Origin: Cyanobacteria bacterium RI_101
GTDB lineage: Bacteria > Cyanobacteriota > Cyanobacteriia > Cyanobacteriales > Microcystaceae
NCBI GenBank assembly: GCA_016471375.1
Contig: WGLZ01000079.1
Span: 1 to 43,499, forward strand
Direction of reading: 5' to 3'
DNA: 43,499 bases
Below, in pieces: positions 8,427 through 16,906 of this stretch (position 1 is its first letter; every line of letters begins with the position of its first letter). Made by a program: the position numbers and the translations under genes. The notes beneath the pieces are model-generated. The model had not been told where the DNA came from. It made no database searches and worked only from the letters and a program-made list of their open reading frames with translations.

Positions 8427-9776
8427 CTAGGAAGCGCCGACCAGGGCCGCGACCACCTGTCCTAAACCCACGGAGTTGGAGGCTTTAAATAAAATCCGGT
8501 CGCCGGGTTGGAGGGTTTTTCGCAACCCTTCGACGAGGGCCTCGCGAGCCTCAAACCGCTCCGCGGGGACGCCGGCGGCGCCCTGGGCGATGTAGTCCGC
8601 GGCGGGGTCGGCGGCGAGTAAAAAGAGAGCGTCAATGGCTAATTCTTTAACCTTAGCCCCAACCCGTTCGTGTAATTCCGGCGCCCAGTCCCCCAGTTCC
8701 TTCATGGCGCCGAGGACGGCGATGCGGCGCCGACCGGGGGTTTGGGCTAAAAGCTCCAGCGCCGCCAGCATGGATTCGACCCCGGCGTTATAGGTTTCGT
8801 CTAGGAGGAGAATATCCGGCGCTAGGGCGATCTGTTTGGCCCGCCCTCCCGGCAATTCCACGGTTAAACCGGCGGTAAACCGGCGCCAGTCTAGCCCTAA
8901 AACTTCGGCGCAGGCCAGCGCCGCTAGATAGTTAGAAGCTTGGTGGCGACCCGGTAGGGGAACCGGGAAAATTAACTCGCCAATCTTGAGGGCCTGGTTT
9001 CCCAGCCATTCCCCCCGAAAATCCCCTCCCTCTAAACCGTAGGTCAGGGTTTTCCCCGACCAAAACCGGGAGGCGGTTTCCATCAACCGCCGATTGTCAT
9101 GGTTCAAAATGGCGACGCTGTCCTTGGGCAGTTCCGCTAAGAGTTCGCACTTGGCTTCGGCGATGGCTTCCTCCGACCCTAGGCGCTCGATGTGGGCGGC
9201 GCCCACATTGGTAATCAAACCGATATTCGGCTCGGCGATCTGAGCCAATAACGCGATTTCCCCCCGGCCCCGCATGGCCATTTCCACCACGCCGTAGTCC
9301 TGCTCCGCCGTCATTTGCAGGAGAGTCTTGGGCACGCCGATTTCGTTGTTGTAGTTAGCTTGGGTTTTATGAACTTGACCAAAATGACCGAGAACCGCGG
9401 CCACAAATTCTTTAGTCGTGGTTTTGCCCACCGATCCCGTAATGCCGATAATTTTCGCTGGCAAAGACCGGCGCCAGGCCTGAGCTAAACGCTGATAGGC
9501 GTCGAGGGCGTCCCCAACCACAAACTGGGGCAGAGCCAAGTCGGAGCAGACCCGCTCCGTCACCGCTCCGACGGCGCCGCGCTCCGCCGCCTGGGAAACA
9601 AAACGATGACCGTCAAAATTTTCGCCCTTGAGGGCCACGAACAATTGACCGGATTCAATTTCTCTAGAATCTGTACAAATCCCCGACACCCGTAGTTTTC
9701 CCGAATCTTCTCCTAGGGCGACAGGGAAACAATCGAGGATTTCACGGATTTGGGATAGGCTGAAAGTCAACACCAT
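8427..9776 (-). CDS. murF: UDP-N-acetylmuramoyl-tripeptide--D-alanyl-D-alanine ligase
   Basis: About 449 residues from the chosen start. It has the three Mur ligase domains: an N-terminal UDP-MurNAc-tripeptide domain with DSREIESGQLFVALKGENFDGH, the central ATPase with P-loop GITGSVGKTTTKEF and ANYNNEIGVP, and the C-terminal domain with LLDETYNAGVESMLAAL and VLGAMKELG. DETYNANP-like and 'AVLG.M.ELG' signatures are diagnostic for MurF. It adds D-Ala-D-Ala to the peptidoglycan precursor in the cytoplasm. The reading frame is open for 11 more codons to an ATG at 9809, but the ATG at 9776 (MVLTFSLSQI) gives the normal N-terminus. A CRP-type palindrome lies 79 bases upstream. Confidence 0.93.
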   Translation of the reverse strand: MVLTFSLSQIREILDCFPVALGEDSGKLRVSGICTDSREIESGQLFVALKGENFDGHRFVSQAAERGAVGAVTERVCSDLALPQFVVGDALDAYQRLAQAWRRSLPAKIIGITGSVGKTTTKEFVAAVLGHFGQVHKTQANYNNEIGVPKTLLQMTAEQDYGVVEMAMRGRGEIALLAQIAEPNIGLITNVGAAHIERLGSEEAIAEAKCELLAELPKDSVAILNHDNRRLMETASRFWSGKTLTYGLEGGDFRGEWLGNQALKIGELIFPVPLPGRHQASNYLAALACAEVLGLDWRRFTAGLTVELPGGRAKQIALAPDILLLDETYNAGVESMLAALELLAQTPGRRRIAVLGAMKELGDWAPELHERVGAKVKELAIDALFLLAADPAADYIAQGAAGVPAERFEAREALVEGLRKTLQPGDRILFKASNSVGLGQVVAALVGAS

Positions 9777-10091
9777 GGAATTAAGGTTGAGAAACACAAC
9801 AATCCTCATAGCGGCAAATACTGGCGCTTGCTTAGGGAAAGTGTGCCCTCACTTTGTGATCTTGATCACATACAAGCCCGACATTGTATTCTATCCTTAA
9901 GGAAAAATTACGATGTCTCCCTGGCTAACCCCAGCATTCCCTCGGATAACCCTTATCCTATCACCCCTTGACGACCTCTTTCCCCAACTTCCGTCCCCAT
10001 TGAGAGGACTGACTCCTCTTCTTGGCTTCTACGGATCAACCCTATTTTCAGTCTAGCTTCCCCGGCTTATCCTAGAAGGAGGGCTGTTTCC
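9777..10091. promoter_or_regulatory. Divergent upstream region of murF and the 10092 gene
   Basis: About 315 non-coding bases. They hold the CRP-type palindrome (9855-9870), a TTGTATTCTAT stretch that could be a rightward promoter (9884-9893), an AGAGGA/TCCTCT inverted pair near 10003-10019, and the ribosome-binding site of the rightward gene. I see no riboswitch consensus in it. Confidence 0.5.
9855..9870. promoter_or_regulatory. Perfect CRP-type operator (TGTGATCTTGATCACA)
   Basis: It matches TGTGA-N6-TCACA exactly and is palindromic except for the central two bases. This is the known consensus of cAMP receptor proteins, including the cyanobacterial SyCRP1. It lies between murF (start 9776, leftward) and the unknown gene at 10092 (rightward). 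A possible -10 (TATTCT near 9888) would place the box about 40 bases upstream of a rightward start site. I infer control of the rightward gene; murF control is the alternative. Confidence 0.7.
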
Positions 10092-11384
10092 ATGAATAGT
10101 TCCCCAATGCTAACCAACTCCCATTTTCAAAAGCAATCAACGGACGAGCAGGGTCTCTACGATTACCTGCTCCGGCTAGTTCAGAACGAGGCGCCCGCCC
10201 AGACGCTAGACGAATTTCGTTCGCTGTTTTTTGAAGGACGGGGATGTCGGAACTATGAAGTTTTTATAGGATTAGAGCGCCTGGTCAAAGCGAAAAACGC
10301 CGACCGTAATTTCGACTATATTTTTAACCGCTGTTGTCATATTCTAATTAACCACTGGCAGATGAATCCCCAAACCCAACGGGAGATTCCCAAGCTAGTG
10401 GCTTTGTTTGACACGGTTCGGGACAGCGCCCAGTATGGCAACCAAAGCCGGGTGCGACAGTTGGTTCGCAATTTTAGCCAGACTGAGCAGTACAATAAGC
10501 TGAAACGAATCGCGACGGTCATCAGCGACAAGCAAGCCGGCTCTTCCACTCAATCTACCTCCGTGGGCACCTTGATTAACCGCTATCCCTATCTCTACGA
10601 CTACTGTTTAATGGGGGACGACAGCAGTCAGGAGCACCGCCAGACCGTGCGCCGAATCAAAGCTCAAAACGAGCGGCGCTTTGAACTGAACCTTTCTCGT
10701 TATGTGACCTATAAAGTGCGTTTGGCTCAAACGGCCCGCTCCGGCCTGATTCTCCCGGATCCGGAGGTGATTCGCGCCGTTAAAAACCCGACGCTGTTAA
10801 GCGATAAAGAACTGAATAAATCCCTCAAGCATTTTGTCGGCCCCGTGGAAAGCGGACAGAGCTATAAAGCGCTGTCCCAAAGCTTTAACAACCATATTGT
10901 TCATACCCAAACCTTCGGCGCGTTCAAAGACGACCTCTACGACTACATTCTCAATTCCCTCGAAGGCAAATATCGCCAGGGACAATTTAATAAAAAGCTC
11001 TTCCAGTTGTTTCAAAACACCTATCCCGAGTGTAACCATCAAGCGCCGAGCGAGTTTTTGATGATGCGCACGTCGAGCCAATTACTAAATTTCCTGATTG
11101 TGGAGGGGCCTCAGCAGTTGGATCACTACGTTTTCATCGATATGATTACTAACCTAGGGGTGACCAAAACTGTGGGGCTACTGTTGAAAATTGTCCTCTT
11201 CTGCAAAAAAGTCAAACCCTACCTTGAGAAAAGATTTTCAATTTTATTTAACCACTACGAATCCTCTAGTCGAGAAGGAGTGCCCTGGTTAGTCAAGTCC
11301 TTGGAAAATATGCAGTTGGCTTTTAGCATTCATTTTGGGCGGGTGGATCTATCGGGGTTGCAACAGTCCAAAGCCATGGCCTAA
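10092..11384 (+). CDS. Conserved cyanobacterial protein of unknown function
   Basis: 430 residues, predicted soluble: no signal peptide and no membrane segment. The composition looks mostly helical, with many charged and Gln/Asn-rich stretches. Notable elements are a Cys pair in the FNRCCHIL segment (about 78), a YPYLYDYCLMGDDSS stretch (about 163-177), and the C-terminal FIDMITNLGVTKTVGLLLKIVLFCKKVKPYLEKRFSILFNHYESS. I recognise no catalytic motif and do not recognise the family with certainty. It has a strong ribosome-binding site (AGAAGGAGGG, 10074-10083). The leader after the CRP-type palindrome is over 200 bases long, which suggests regulated expression. GGCGCC is nearly absent within it, unlike most genes around it. 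Confidence 0.75.
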   Translation: MNSSPMLTNSHFQKQSTDEQGLYDYLLRLVQNEAPAQTLDEFRSLFFEGRGCRNYEVFIGLERLVKAKNADRNFDYIFNRCCHILINHWQMNPQTQREIPKLVALFDTVRDSAQYGNQSRVRQLVRNFSQTEQYNKLKRIATVISDKQAGSSTQSTSVGTLINRYPYLYDYCLMGDDSSQEHRQTVRRIKAQNERRFELNLSRYVTYKVRLAQTARSGLILPDPEVIRAVKNPTLLSDKELNKSLKHFVGPVESGQSYKALSQSFNNHIVHTQTFGAFKDDLYDYILNSLEGKYRQGQFNKKLFQLFQNTYPECNHQAPSEFLMMRTSSQLLNFLIVEGPQQLDHYVFIDMITNLGVTKTVGLLLKIVLFCKKVKPYLEKRFSILFNHYESSSREGVPWLVKSLENMQLAFSIHFGRVDLSGLQQSKAMA

Positions 11385-11406
11385 AACCCTAGCACAGATA
11401 GTCTTG

Positions 11407-11922
11407 TTAATCGACCCGCTTCTCCTTGCTTTCCGCCACGGAGCGACTACAGACCCAGTTGCTGGGAAGGGTGGAGGGCCAGCCCATGCGCAGGGCTTCG
11501 GGACAAATAGTCGTGACGGTTAACTGGCAGTCAATTAACTGCATGGCTTCCCGCTCGCATTGCTTGAGGCTATGTTTAAGGATAGAGTCGTTTTTAAACT
11601 CTATAGTTTTATTGCACTGGACGCAGACGATGTGGTGATGGTGGTGGGGATGGGGCTGGTGGAGTTCGTAGTGTTTATGCCCCTCCGCTAGCTCTAACTC
11701 CCGCAGAATGCCCATCCGGGACATTAATTTAACGCTCCGGTAAATCGTTGATAAACTAATGCCCTCTTGTTTTTGCTCCAGCAGTTCGTGCAACTCTTCG
11801 GCGCTGAGATGATTGCCTTTGGGGAGGTCGTGGAAAATCTGGAGAATTTTTTCCCGCTGGGGGGTCAGGCGCCAGCCCCGCGCGTTCAGTTCCGCCTTGA
11901 GGGCGCTGGAATCATAGGCCAT
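11407..11922 (-). CDS. fur: Fur-family metalloregulator
   Basis: 171 residues. A winged-helix N-terminus with RGWRLTPQREKIL and the recognition helix SLSTIYRSVKLM is followed by the Fur dimerisation domain. Metal-site residues are visible in HKHYELHQPHPHHHHHIVC and the CVQC pair; the second family CxxC is reduced to a single Cys (TICPEA). N-terminal and core sequence look most like the cyanobacterial iron regulator FurA/Fur rather than Zur or PerR, but this call is by recall. It would repress iron-uptake genes with Fe(II) bound. The tail after residue 140 is longer than in E. coli Fur. It converges on the 10092 gene with a 22-base gap and is preceded by a terminator. Confidence 0.85.
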   Translation of the reverse strand: MAYDSSALKAELNARGWRLTPQREKILQIFHDLPKGNHLSAEELHELLEQKQEGISLSTIYRSVKLMSRMGILRELELAEGHKHYELHQPHPHHHHHIVCVQCNKTIEFKNDSILKHSLKQCEREAMQLIDCQLTVTTICPEALRMGWPSTLPSNWVCSRSVAESKEKRVD

Positions 11923-11940
11923 AGCGTTGGATGGGGAAAA

Positions 11941-11960
11941 GGGGAGAACTCTTTCTCCCC
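11941..11960 (-). terminator. Rho-independent terminator after the carboxypeptidase gene
   Basis: GGGGAGAA at 11941-11948 and TTCTCCCC at 11953-11960 form an 8-bp stem with a 4-base loop. Reading leftward it is followed directly by TTTT. It sits between the dacB-like stop (12019) and the fur start (11922), so fur is probably transcribed from its own promoter, or in a low level of read-through. Confidence 0.6.
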
Positions 11961-12018
11961 ATCATAGGCAAAAGCGAGGATATTTGCAATAATGAACGGC
12001 TAATTGCGAATCAACGGG

Positions 12019-12963
12019 TTATTGGCAGGGTCCCATCATATTGAGTTGCACCACTAACTGGTCAATGGCCCGCACCAGCGCCGTGCCGGAACGACTACCG
12101 TCGTTGGCCAGAATACTAAAGACTAAGGTGCCGTGGGTGGGATTGGTTAAATACCCGGACAGGGCCCGGACGCCGTTCAAGGTTCCGGTTTTGGCGTAAA
12201 CATTCCCCTCCGCCGGGGTGGCCCGCATCCGACTCCGTAGGGTGCCGTTTTGACCGGCCACCGGCAGGGAGGTGACAAAAATGTCCTTGGCGGGAGTGTA
12301 ATACATCGCCTGGAGGGTGTCCACCAGCGCCCTGGGGGTGGCGGCGTTGGCCCGGGAAAGGCCGGAGCCGTCGGCGATGCGGAAACTGTTGGGATTGACT
12401 CCCAATTGGGAAATGGTGGCTTTAACGGCGCCGGGCCCGCCTAGGTGGCGCATGAGACCGTCGGCGGCGCCGTTGTCGCTCCGTTTATTGGTGACCATCA
12501 CCCAGTCGTAGAGGGACTTGGAACGAATCGAGGCGCTGGGGTCGAGACGCTGGAGCGCCGCGGCGGTAGTAAAAATTTTGTTATTAGACGCGGGGATAAA
12601 ATGACGATTCTCGTTGTGGGCGTAGAGCACCTGTCGCCCCTCAAGGGTTTCGACTAAAATCCCCCATTTTCCGAGGGCTTTCTTGCCGACAATGCGCTCC
12701 ACAATGGGCTGGAGGGTGGCGGGACAGGTTCCTTGATAGATGGGAGCGCCGAAGTTGCCTAGGTTATCGCTACTGGGGCGACTGTAGGGCGCCGGACTAT
12801 AGGGCGCCGGCTCGACTTGCAGGGGAATGGACTCTCTGCCTTGAAAATAATCAACGCTGGCCCGGGTGTAGGGTTCGTTGGCTTGGCTCGGGCCGGCGCT
12901 AAGCGTTAAAGCCGAGAGGGACAGCGCCGCCAAAACGGATAGTCGTTGAGAATTAGTTTTCAT
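12019..12963 (-). CDS. Short D-alanyl-D-alanine carboxypeptidase (peptidase S13/PBP4-like)
   Basis: 314 residues with a signal peptide (about 1-29, cleavage near SQA-NE), so it is periplasmic. The three penicillin-binding motifs are present: SNNK (SxxK) at 126-129, SDN at 162-164 and KTG at 258-260. S13 enzymes trim or cut peptidoglycan peptides. Unusually, only 36 residues separate SxxK from SDN; classical PBP4 has a large insertion of two extra domains there. Total length is also below the usual 400-480. This is either a compact subfamily or an in-frame internal loss. The catalytic residues suggest it may still be active. A Cys at 80 and one near the C-terminus could form a disulfide. Confidence 0.85.
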   Translation of the reverse strand: MKTNSQRLSVLAALSLSALTLSAGPSQANEPYTRASVDYFQGRESIPLQVEPAPYSPAPYSRPSSDNLGNFGAPIYQGTCPATLQPIVERIVGKKALGKWGILVETLEGRQVLYAHNENRHFIPASNNKIFTTAAALQRLDPSASIRSKSLYDWVMVTNKRSDNGAADGLMRHLGGPGAVKATISQLGVNPNSFRIADGSGLSRANAATPRALVDTLQAMYYTPAKDIFVTSLPVAGQNGTLRSRMRATPAEGNVYAKTGTLNGVRALSGYLTNPTHGTLVFSILANDGSRSGTALVRAIDQLVVQLNMMGPCQ

Positions 12964-13035
12964 AGATCAAAAGCTCGCTCACCGCCACAATAAATCTCTA
13001 GCATCTTAGCAGAGGTTAGCCCGTTGGCGAGACTA

Positions 13036-13086
13036 GGGATTGGAGGTTAGGGGTCAGGGGTTAGGGATTGGGGGTTAGGGGTTGGG
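13036..13086 (+). repeat. G-rich telomere-like short repeat
   Basis: The + strand shows eight or so G-runs of 3-5 separated by short TTA, ATT or TCA spacers. It has the same unit as 3532-3578 and could form a G-quadruplex. It lies in the 204-base gap between the dacB-like gene and tic20, both reading outward from the gap. Confidence 0.65.
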
Positions 13087-13167
13087 CTAGCGGTCTTGAG
13101 TCGTTTGGGTGATAATGACAAGACGACCGGCCCCCACCCATCCAAACCGTAAGCAGGAGTTTGCCCC

Positions 13168-13647
13168 ATGAACTGGCGAGGTTCCATAGATTTAAAGGAT
13201 AAAATTTTCGGCGCCTTGATGTACTTGATTCCCCTCCTAGACGCCTTTATGTTTGGGCAATACTTGTTTAAACAGTTTCCGGTCTTAATGGCCGTCTATT
13301 TGCCCTTGTCGCCGCTGATTACGTTTTATTATCAGTTTCCCTTTGGGTCCTTTATTATTTTTCTAGTTCTCTTTTTTGCTGTGGTTCGCAACGATAAAGT
13401 GGCTCATTTTGTCCGCTTTAACGCCATGCAGTCCATTCTCATCGGCATTTTACTCTCGCTCTTTGGCTTGATCATGCGCTATGTCTTTGAGAGCCTCGGC
13501 AGTCCCTTATTAACGGAAACCCTCTATAACTTCGCCTTTTTAGCGGCTTTTGCGGCCAGCGTTTACGGGATTATCCAATCGGCGCTGGGACGCTACGCCG
13601 AAATTCCCACCATCTCCGAGGCGGCCTATTCCCAGGTGCGTTGGTAA
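13168..13647 (+). CDS. Tic20-family membrane protein
   Basis: 159 residues with four predicted membrane helices (about 12-32, 48-75, 85-108, 118-138). It contains LKDKIFGALMYLIPLLDAF near the start and VAHFVRFNAMQSILIGILLSLFG in the middle. 'HFVRFN.MQ..L..I' is the hallmark of Tic20/Ycf60 proteins, relatives of the chloroplast inner-envelope import component; the cyanobacterial role is not settled. A ribosome-binding site (CAGGAG) precedes the ATG. The glycosyltransferase starts 16 bases downstream on the same strand, so the two are likely one transcript. Confidence 0.85.
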   Translation: MNWRGSIDLKDKIFGALMYLIPLLDAFMFGQYLFKQFPVLMAVYLPLSPLITFYYQFPFGSFIIFLVLFFAVVRNDKVAHFVRFNAMQSILIGILLSLFGLIMRYVFESLGSPLLTETLYNFAFLAAFAASVYGIIQSALGRYAEIPTISEAAYSQVRW

Positions 13648-13663
13648 TTTTTATTAACTTGCC

Positions 13664-14605
13664 ATGGTCGCGCCGGTTTATTCCCTCATTGTCCCGATTT
13701 TTAACGAAGAAGAAACCCTGCCGGCGCTCTACGAACGGGTCGTTCGGGTTATGGACGCTCTGGACGGGGAAAGCGAATTGCTTCTGGTCAACGACGGCAG
13801 TCGGGACGGCTCTCTGGCGCTCCTGCGTCAACTTCAAAGCCGAGACCCTCGGGTCTGTTATCTAAGTCTGGCCCGCAATTTCGGCCATCAAATCGCCGTC
13901 ACCGCGGGGTTAAATTTCGCCAGGGGTCAGGCCGCCGTTATCCTCGACGCCGATCTCCAGGACCCGCCGGAGTTGATCCCAGACTTAATCCGGCGCTGGC
14001 GGGAGGGCTACCAGGTGGTTTACGCCCAACGCACCAAACGCAAGCGGGAGGGCTGGTTTAAAAAACTGACCGCCTACGCCTTTTATCGTCTGCTTCGGCG
14101 CTTGGCCGACGTGGATATCCCGGCGGATACGGGGGATTTTTGTTTAATGGACCGACAGGTCATCGACCTCCTCAACGCCATGCCGGAGCGCAACCGCTAT
14201 ATCCGGGGTCTCCGCTCCTGGGTCGGGTTTCGGCAAACGGCGGTCTATTTTGAGCGGGAGCCGCGCTACGCCGGGGAGGTGAAGTACACGTTTCGCAAAT
14301 CTTTCCGTTTAGCCGTCAACAGCTTAGTCTCCTTTTCCATTGTGCCCCTGCGTCTGTCCACGTATTTGGGCTTATTTTCCGCCCTAATGGCGCTGGGGAT
14401 GGTGGGTTTGGTCTTTTATTGGCGCCTCTACCAACCGGCCTCTCGGTTGACGGGCTTGGCGGCCGTCGTTGTGGCGATTCTGTTCCTCGGGTCGGTTCAG
14501 TTGGTTTGCATTGGCATTTTAGGGGAATACATTGGCCGTATTTACGAGGAAGTTAAAGGCCGCCCCCTCTACACCGTGGCGGAGGCGGCGGGGTTTGAGT
14601 CTTAG
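13664..14605 (+). CDS. GT2 glycosyltransferase, polyprenyl-phosphate sugar type (GtrB/DPM1-like)
   Basis: 313 residues. The N-terminal GT2 domain starts [19 protein letters not shown], then has [13 protein letters not shown] and the metal-binding [12 protein letters not shown] (DxD-type) around 88-99. [16 protein letters not shown] segment follows (about 150-165). Two hydrophobic helices at about 230-255 and 265-295 anchor it in the membrane, as in GtrB and polyprenyl-phosphate glucose/mannose synthases. It probably transfers a sugar from a nucleotide donor onto undecaprenyl phosphate on the cytoplasmic face. The acceptor and sugar cannot be read from the sequence. It follows tic20 closely. 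Confidence 0.88.
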   Translation: MVAPVYSLIVPIFNEEETLPALYERVVRVMDALDGESELLLVNDGSRDGSLALLRQLQSRDPRVCYLSLARNFGHQIAVTAGLNFARGQAAVILDADLQDPPELIPDLIRRWREGYQVVYAQRTKRKREGWFKKLTAYAFYRLLRRLADVDIPADTGDFCLMDRQVIDLLNAMPERNRYIRGLRSWVGFRQTAVYFEREPRYAGEVKYTFRKSFRLAVNSLVSFSIVPLRLSTYLGLFSALMALGMVGLVFYWRLYQPASRLTGLAAVVVAILFLGSVQLVCIGILGEYIGRIYEEVKGRPLYTVAEAAGFES

Positions 14606-14666
14606 TCCGAAAAGGGGCTTCCCGCGACAGCGCCGAGAAAAGGCCCCCCAGTTGGCCCTTAACAGT

Positions 14667-15002
14667 CTAGGCGTTGGGTTCTGTCCGCACTTCAGTGGCG
14701 CCGTCAACCCCGAGGGCGACCGTTTTAGCGGCTTCTAACACCGCTTCCGCGTCGGGATTGTAGCGGAGCACAACCACGCTCTCCGTTTGGGCGACCCAGA
14801 GGCCGACTTCGTCGGAAATATTGGCGTCGTCTAGGGCCTTGGCGACCCGTTTGGCCAGACCGCTTTCGTCAAAGGCGCCGTCCAAACCGACCCGATGGGG
14901 GGGGATGGATTGCTCCTGGGCGACGGCGGGCACATTAATCGCGGGCGCGGCCTTGGCTTTCGCTTCTTCGCCTTTGCCGAATAATTTGCCGAGAAAACCC
15001 AT
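14667..15002 (-). CDS. Small BON-like protein
   Basis: 111 residues. A short basic N-terminus (MGFLGKLFGKGEE) is followed by an Ala/Lys-rich linker (12-30). The C-terminal half, about 45-111, has the pattern of a BON domain: LAKRVAKALDDANIS, then VGLWVAQTESVVVLR, then VALGVDGATEV. BON domains bind membranes or ligands and are small alpha/beta folds. I am not certain of the family. The gene lies downstream of cinA on the same strand, separated by an 18-bp palindrome, and converges with the glycosyltransferase. Confidence 0.6.
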   Translation of the reverse strand: MGFLGKLFGKGEEAKAKAAPAINVPAVAQEQSIPPHRVGLDGAFDESGLAKRVAKALDDANISDEVGLWVAQTESVVVLRYNPDAEAVLEAAKTVALGVDGATEVRTEPNA

Positions 15003-15043
15003 GGTTTAAGATCTCCTAAATAGGTGAATGGGAAAACGCAAGA

Positions 15044-15061
15044 GGGCGGGAGCTCCCGCCC
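15044..15061. repeat. Perfect 18-bp palindrome
   Basis: GGGCGGGAGCTCCCGCCC is fully self-complementary with no loop. It lies 42 bases upstream of the BON-like gene start and 105 bases past the cinA stop. It could be an operator, or act as a terminator hairpin for cinA; the T-run on the leftward side is weak (CGTTTTCCC). Confidence 0.5.
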
Positions 15062-15165
15062 ATGCTTCTCCGATGCTATCAGAGCGCTAGCCGTCCTCAA
15101 CTCTTAAAGGATTAAAAATGGGTTAAAAAGGTTACGTCCGCCGCGGCTTAGCGCCAGTATTGCCG

Positions 15166-16416
15166 TCAAGCGCCGATCAACAAGCGCCGTAGTTGATCCA
15201 GCGCCGTCGCGGCGCTCAGTTGGCGGACTAACTCTCGGCCCCGACTGGAGCCAAAACGATATTCGCCGCTCCGAGAGAATCCAGCGGGGCCGGCCAACCC
15301 GAGATAAACCAGTCCCACGGGTTTCGTTTCCGTTCTGCCTGCGGGGCCGGCGATCCCGGTAACGCTCATCCCCCAATCCGCGCCGATTTTTTCCCGAATC
15401 CCCAGAGCCATGGCTTCCGCTACGGCGGCGCTGACGGCGCCTTGGGACTCGATTAACTGGGGATCGACGCCGAGAAGTTGAATTTTCAAGCGATTGTCAT
15501 AGGCCAAAATTCCCCCTAAAAAATAGGCGGAACTGCCGGGAGCGGCGGTTAAGAGCGACCCCAGAAGACCGGCGGTGCAGGATTCCGCCACAGCGACGGT
15601 TTCTCCCCGGGCCCGGAGCAATTCCCCCACCTTTCCTTCCAAGGTCTCTTCGTCCCGCCCAAAATAATCGGCGCCGGCGATGGCGATAATCTCCTGAGCC
15701 ACGGGGTTAATAACCGCCTCCGCTTCTTCTAGAGATTTGGCTGAACAGGATAACCGTAGACGCACTTCCCCGGCGCCGGCGTAGGGCGCCACGGTGGGGG
15801 AAGTCAGGGCGAAAAAGCGCTCCACTTTCGCCGCCAGCGCCGATTCGCCAATGCCCCGAAACTTGAGAACCCGGCTGTAAATCTGCTCTCGGCCCCAGCC
15901 CTGGGCTTTGAGATAGGGAACCGCCGTCTCCCGCCACATGCGTTTCATTTCCGAGGGCACCCCCGGAAAGGTGAGGAGCGTTAACCCCGGTCGGGGCGAC
16001 CAAATTATCCCCGGCGCCGTGCCGGAGGGATTGGGCAACACCGCGGCGCCCTGGGGCAAAAGAGCCTGTTTGGCGTTGTTGGGCGCCATCTCTCGCCCTA
16101 GGGACTGGAACTTTGCTCGAATATCCGCTAGAACCTCCCCGCGCTCCTCCAGAGGGGTTTGGAAAAAATCCGCTAGAGTTTCCGCGGTTAAGTCGTCCGG
16201 GGTGGGCCCCAAACCGCCGGTAAAAATCAAAATTTCCGCCCGTTGACAAGCCGTAGCCACGGCCGCCTGTAGGCGCTGGGGATTATCTCCCACCACGGTT
16301 TGGAAATAATGGGGAATCCCTAACCGGGCCAATTCCTGAGCGAGAAACTGGGCGTTGCTATTGAGGATTTCCCCGAGCAGTAGCTCAGTCCCGACGCAGA
16401 TAATTTCGGCGCTCAT
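15166..16416 (-). CDS. cinA: CinA-family protein (NMN amidohydrolase / pyrophosphatase)
   Basis: 416 residues, full length. The N-terminal molybdopterin-binding-like (MoCF) domain runs from SAEIICVGTELLLGEILNSN to about 170 and contains ILIFTGGLGPTPDDLT. The C-terminal CinA domain (about 255-410) has VAVAESCTAGLLGSLLT, SSAYFLGGILAYDN and MSVTGIAGPAG. The N-terminal domain has ADP-ribose pyrophosphatase activity in homologues, and the C-terminal domain deamidates nicotinamide mononucleotide in NAD salvage. The name comes from competence-inducible genes in other bacteria. A 67-residue protein lies 15 bases upstream on the same strand. Confidence 0.93.
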   Translation of the reverse strand: MSAEIICVGTELLLGEILNSNAQFLAQELARLGIPHYFQTVVGDNPQRLQAAVATACQRAEILIFTGGLGPTPDDLTAETLADFFQTPLEERGEVLADIRAKFQSLGREMAPNNAKQALLPQGAAVLPNPSGTAPGIIWSPRPGLTLLTFPGVPSEMKRMWRETAVPYLKAQGWGREQIYSRVLKFRGIGESALAAKVERFFALTSPTVAPYAGAGEVRLRLSCSAKSLEEAEAVINPVAQEIIAIAGADYFGRDEETLEGKVGELLRARGETVAVAESCTAGLLGSLLTAAPGSSAYFLGGILAYDNRLKIQLLGVDPQLIESQGAVSAAVAEAMALGIREKIGADWGMSVTGIAGPAGRTETKPVGLVYLGLAGPAGFSRSGEYRFGSSRGRELVRQLSAATALDQLRRLLIGA

Positions 16417-16431
16417 GGGGGTCTCGTTAAC

Positions 16432-16635
16432 CTAGGCGCCGAGACGGGAGGCTAACTTTTCCGCTAGGGCTTGACTTTCGTGAACCCAGTGGAGGGGCCG
16501 CTGGCCCTGGGGATCGAGGGAGGGCACTAGATTACGAGCATGGAGCGCCATGTGCAATTGCAGTTCGGCGACATACTCCTGAAGGACGTCCTGGGACTGG
16601 GGGGAAGGGGTGGAAGGCGTTAAAGACTGGGGCAC
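16432..16635 (-). CDS. Small conserved-looking hypothetical protein
   Basis: 67 residues. After a Ser/Thr/Pro/Gln-rich start, a helical stretch (YVAELQLHMALHARNL, about 21-36) is followed by a second helix (WVHESQALAEKLASRLG). No membrane segment and no known motif. It sits 15 bases upstream of cinA in the same direction, which suggests a joint transcript. Coding is supported by composition and context only. Confidence 0.5.
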   Translation of the reverse strand: MPQSLTPSTPSPQSQDVLQEYVAELQLHMALHARNLVPSLDPQGQRPLHWVHESQALAEKLASRLGA

Positions 16636-16721
16636 CGTTATCTGACCTCTGGCAAGGAATCAAGGAAAGACCGAAGACTGAAGCGGGAGTCTCTAGAGAA
16701 GAGCAACCTCGCCCTAACGAC

Positions 16722-16745
16722 CCTATCACAGATATTTTTGATAGG
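16722..16745. promoter_or_regulatory. Inverted repeat upstream of the 67-aa gene and cinA
   Basis: CCTATCA (16722-16728) and TGATAGG (16739-16745) form perfect 7-bp arms around an AT-rich 10-base centre, about 90 bases upstream of the 16635 start. It could be an operator for the leftward transcript. I do not recognise the regulator. Confidence 0.4.
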
Positions 16746-16906
16746 TTAGTTTTCGTAACAATCTGTAATATTGCCCCCGGTTTTCTCGGCGATCCCAAAG
16801 CGAGTCGCGTTCAGGGGACGTTCGTCAGAGGCTCGGCGCCGGGGTCTTTGATAACCATCGCCAGACCGAGCAGAATCTCCGCCCCAAGGCGATTCGGAGC
16901 GCCGAT

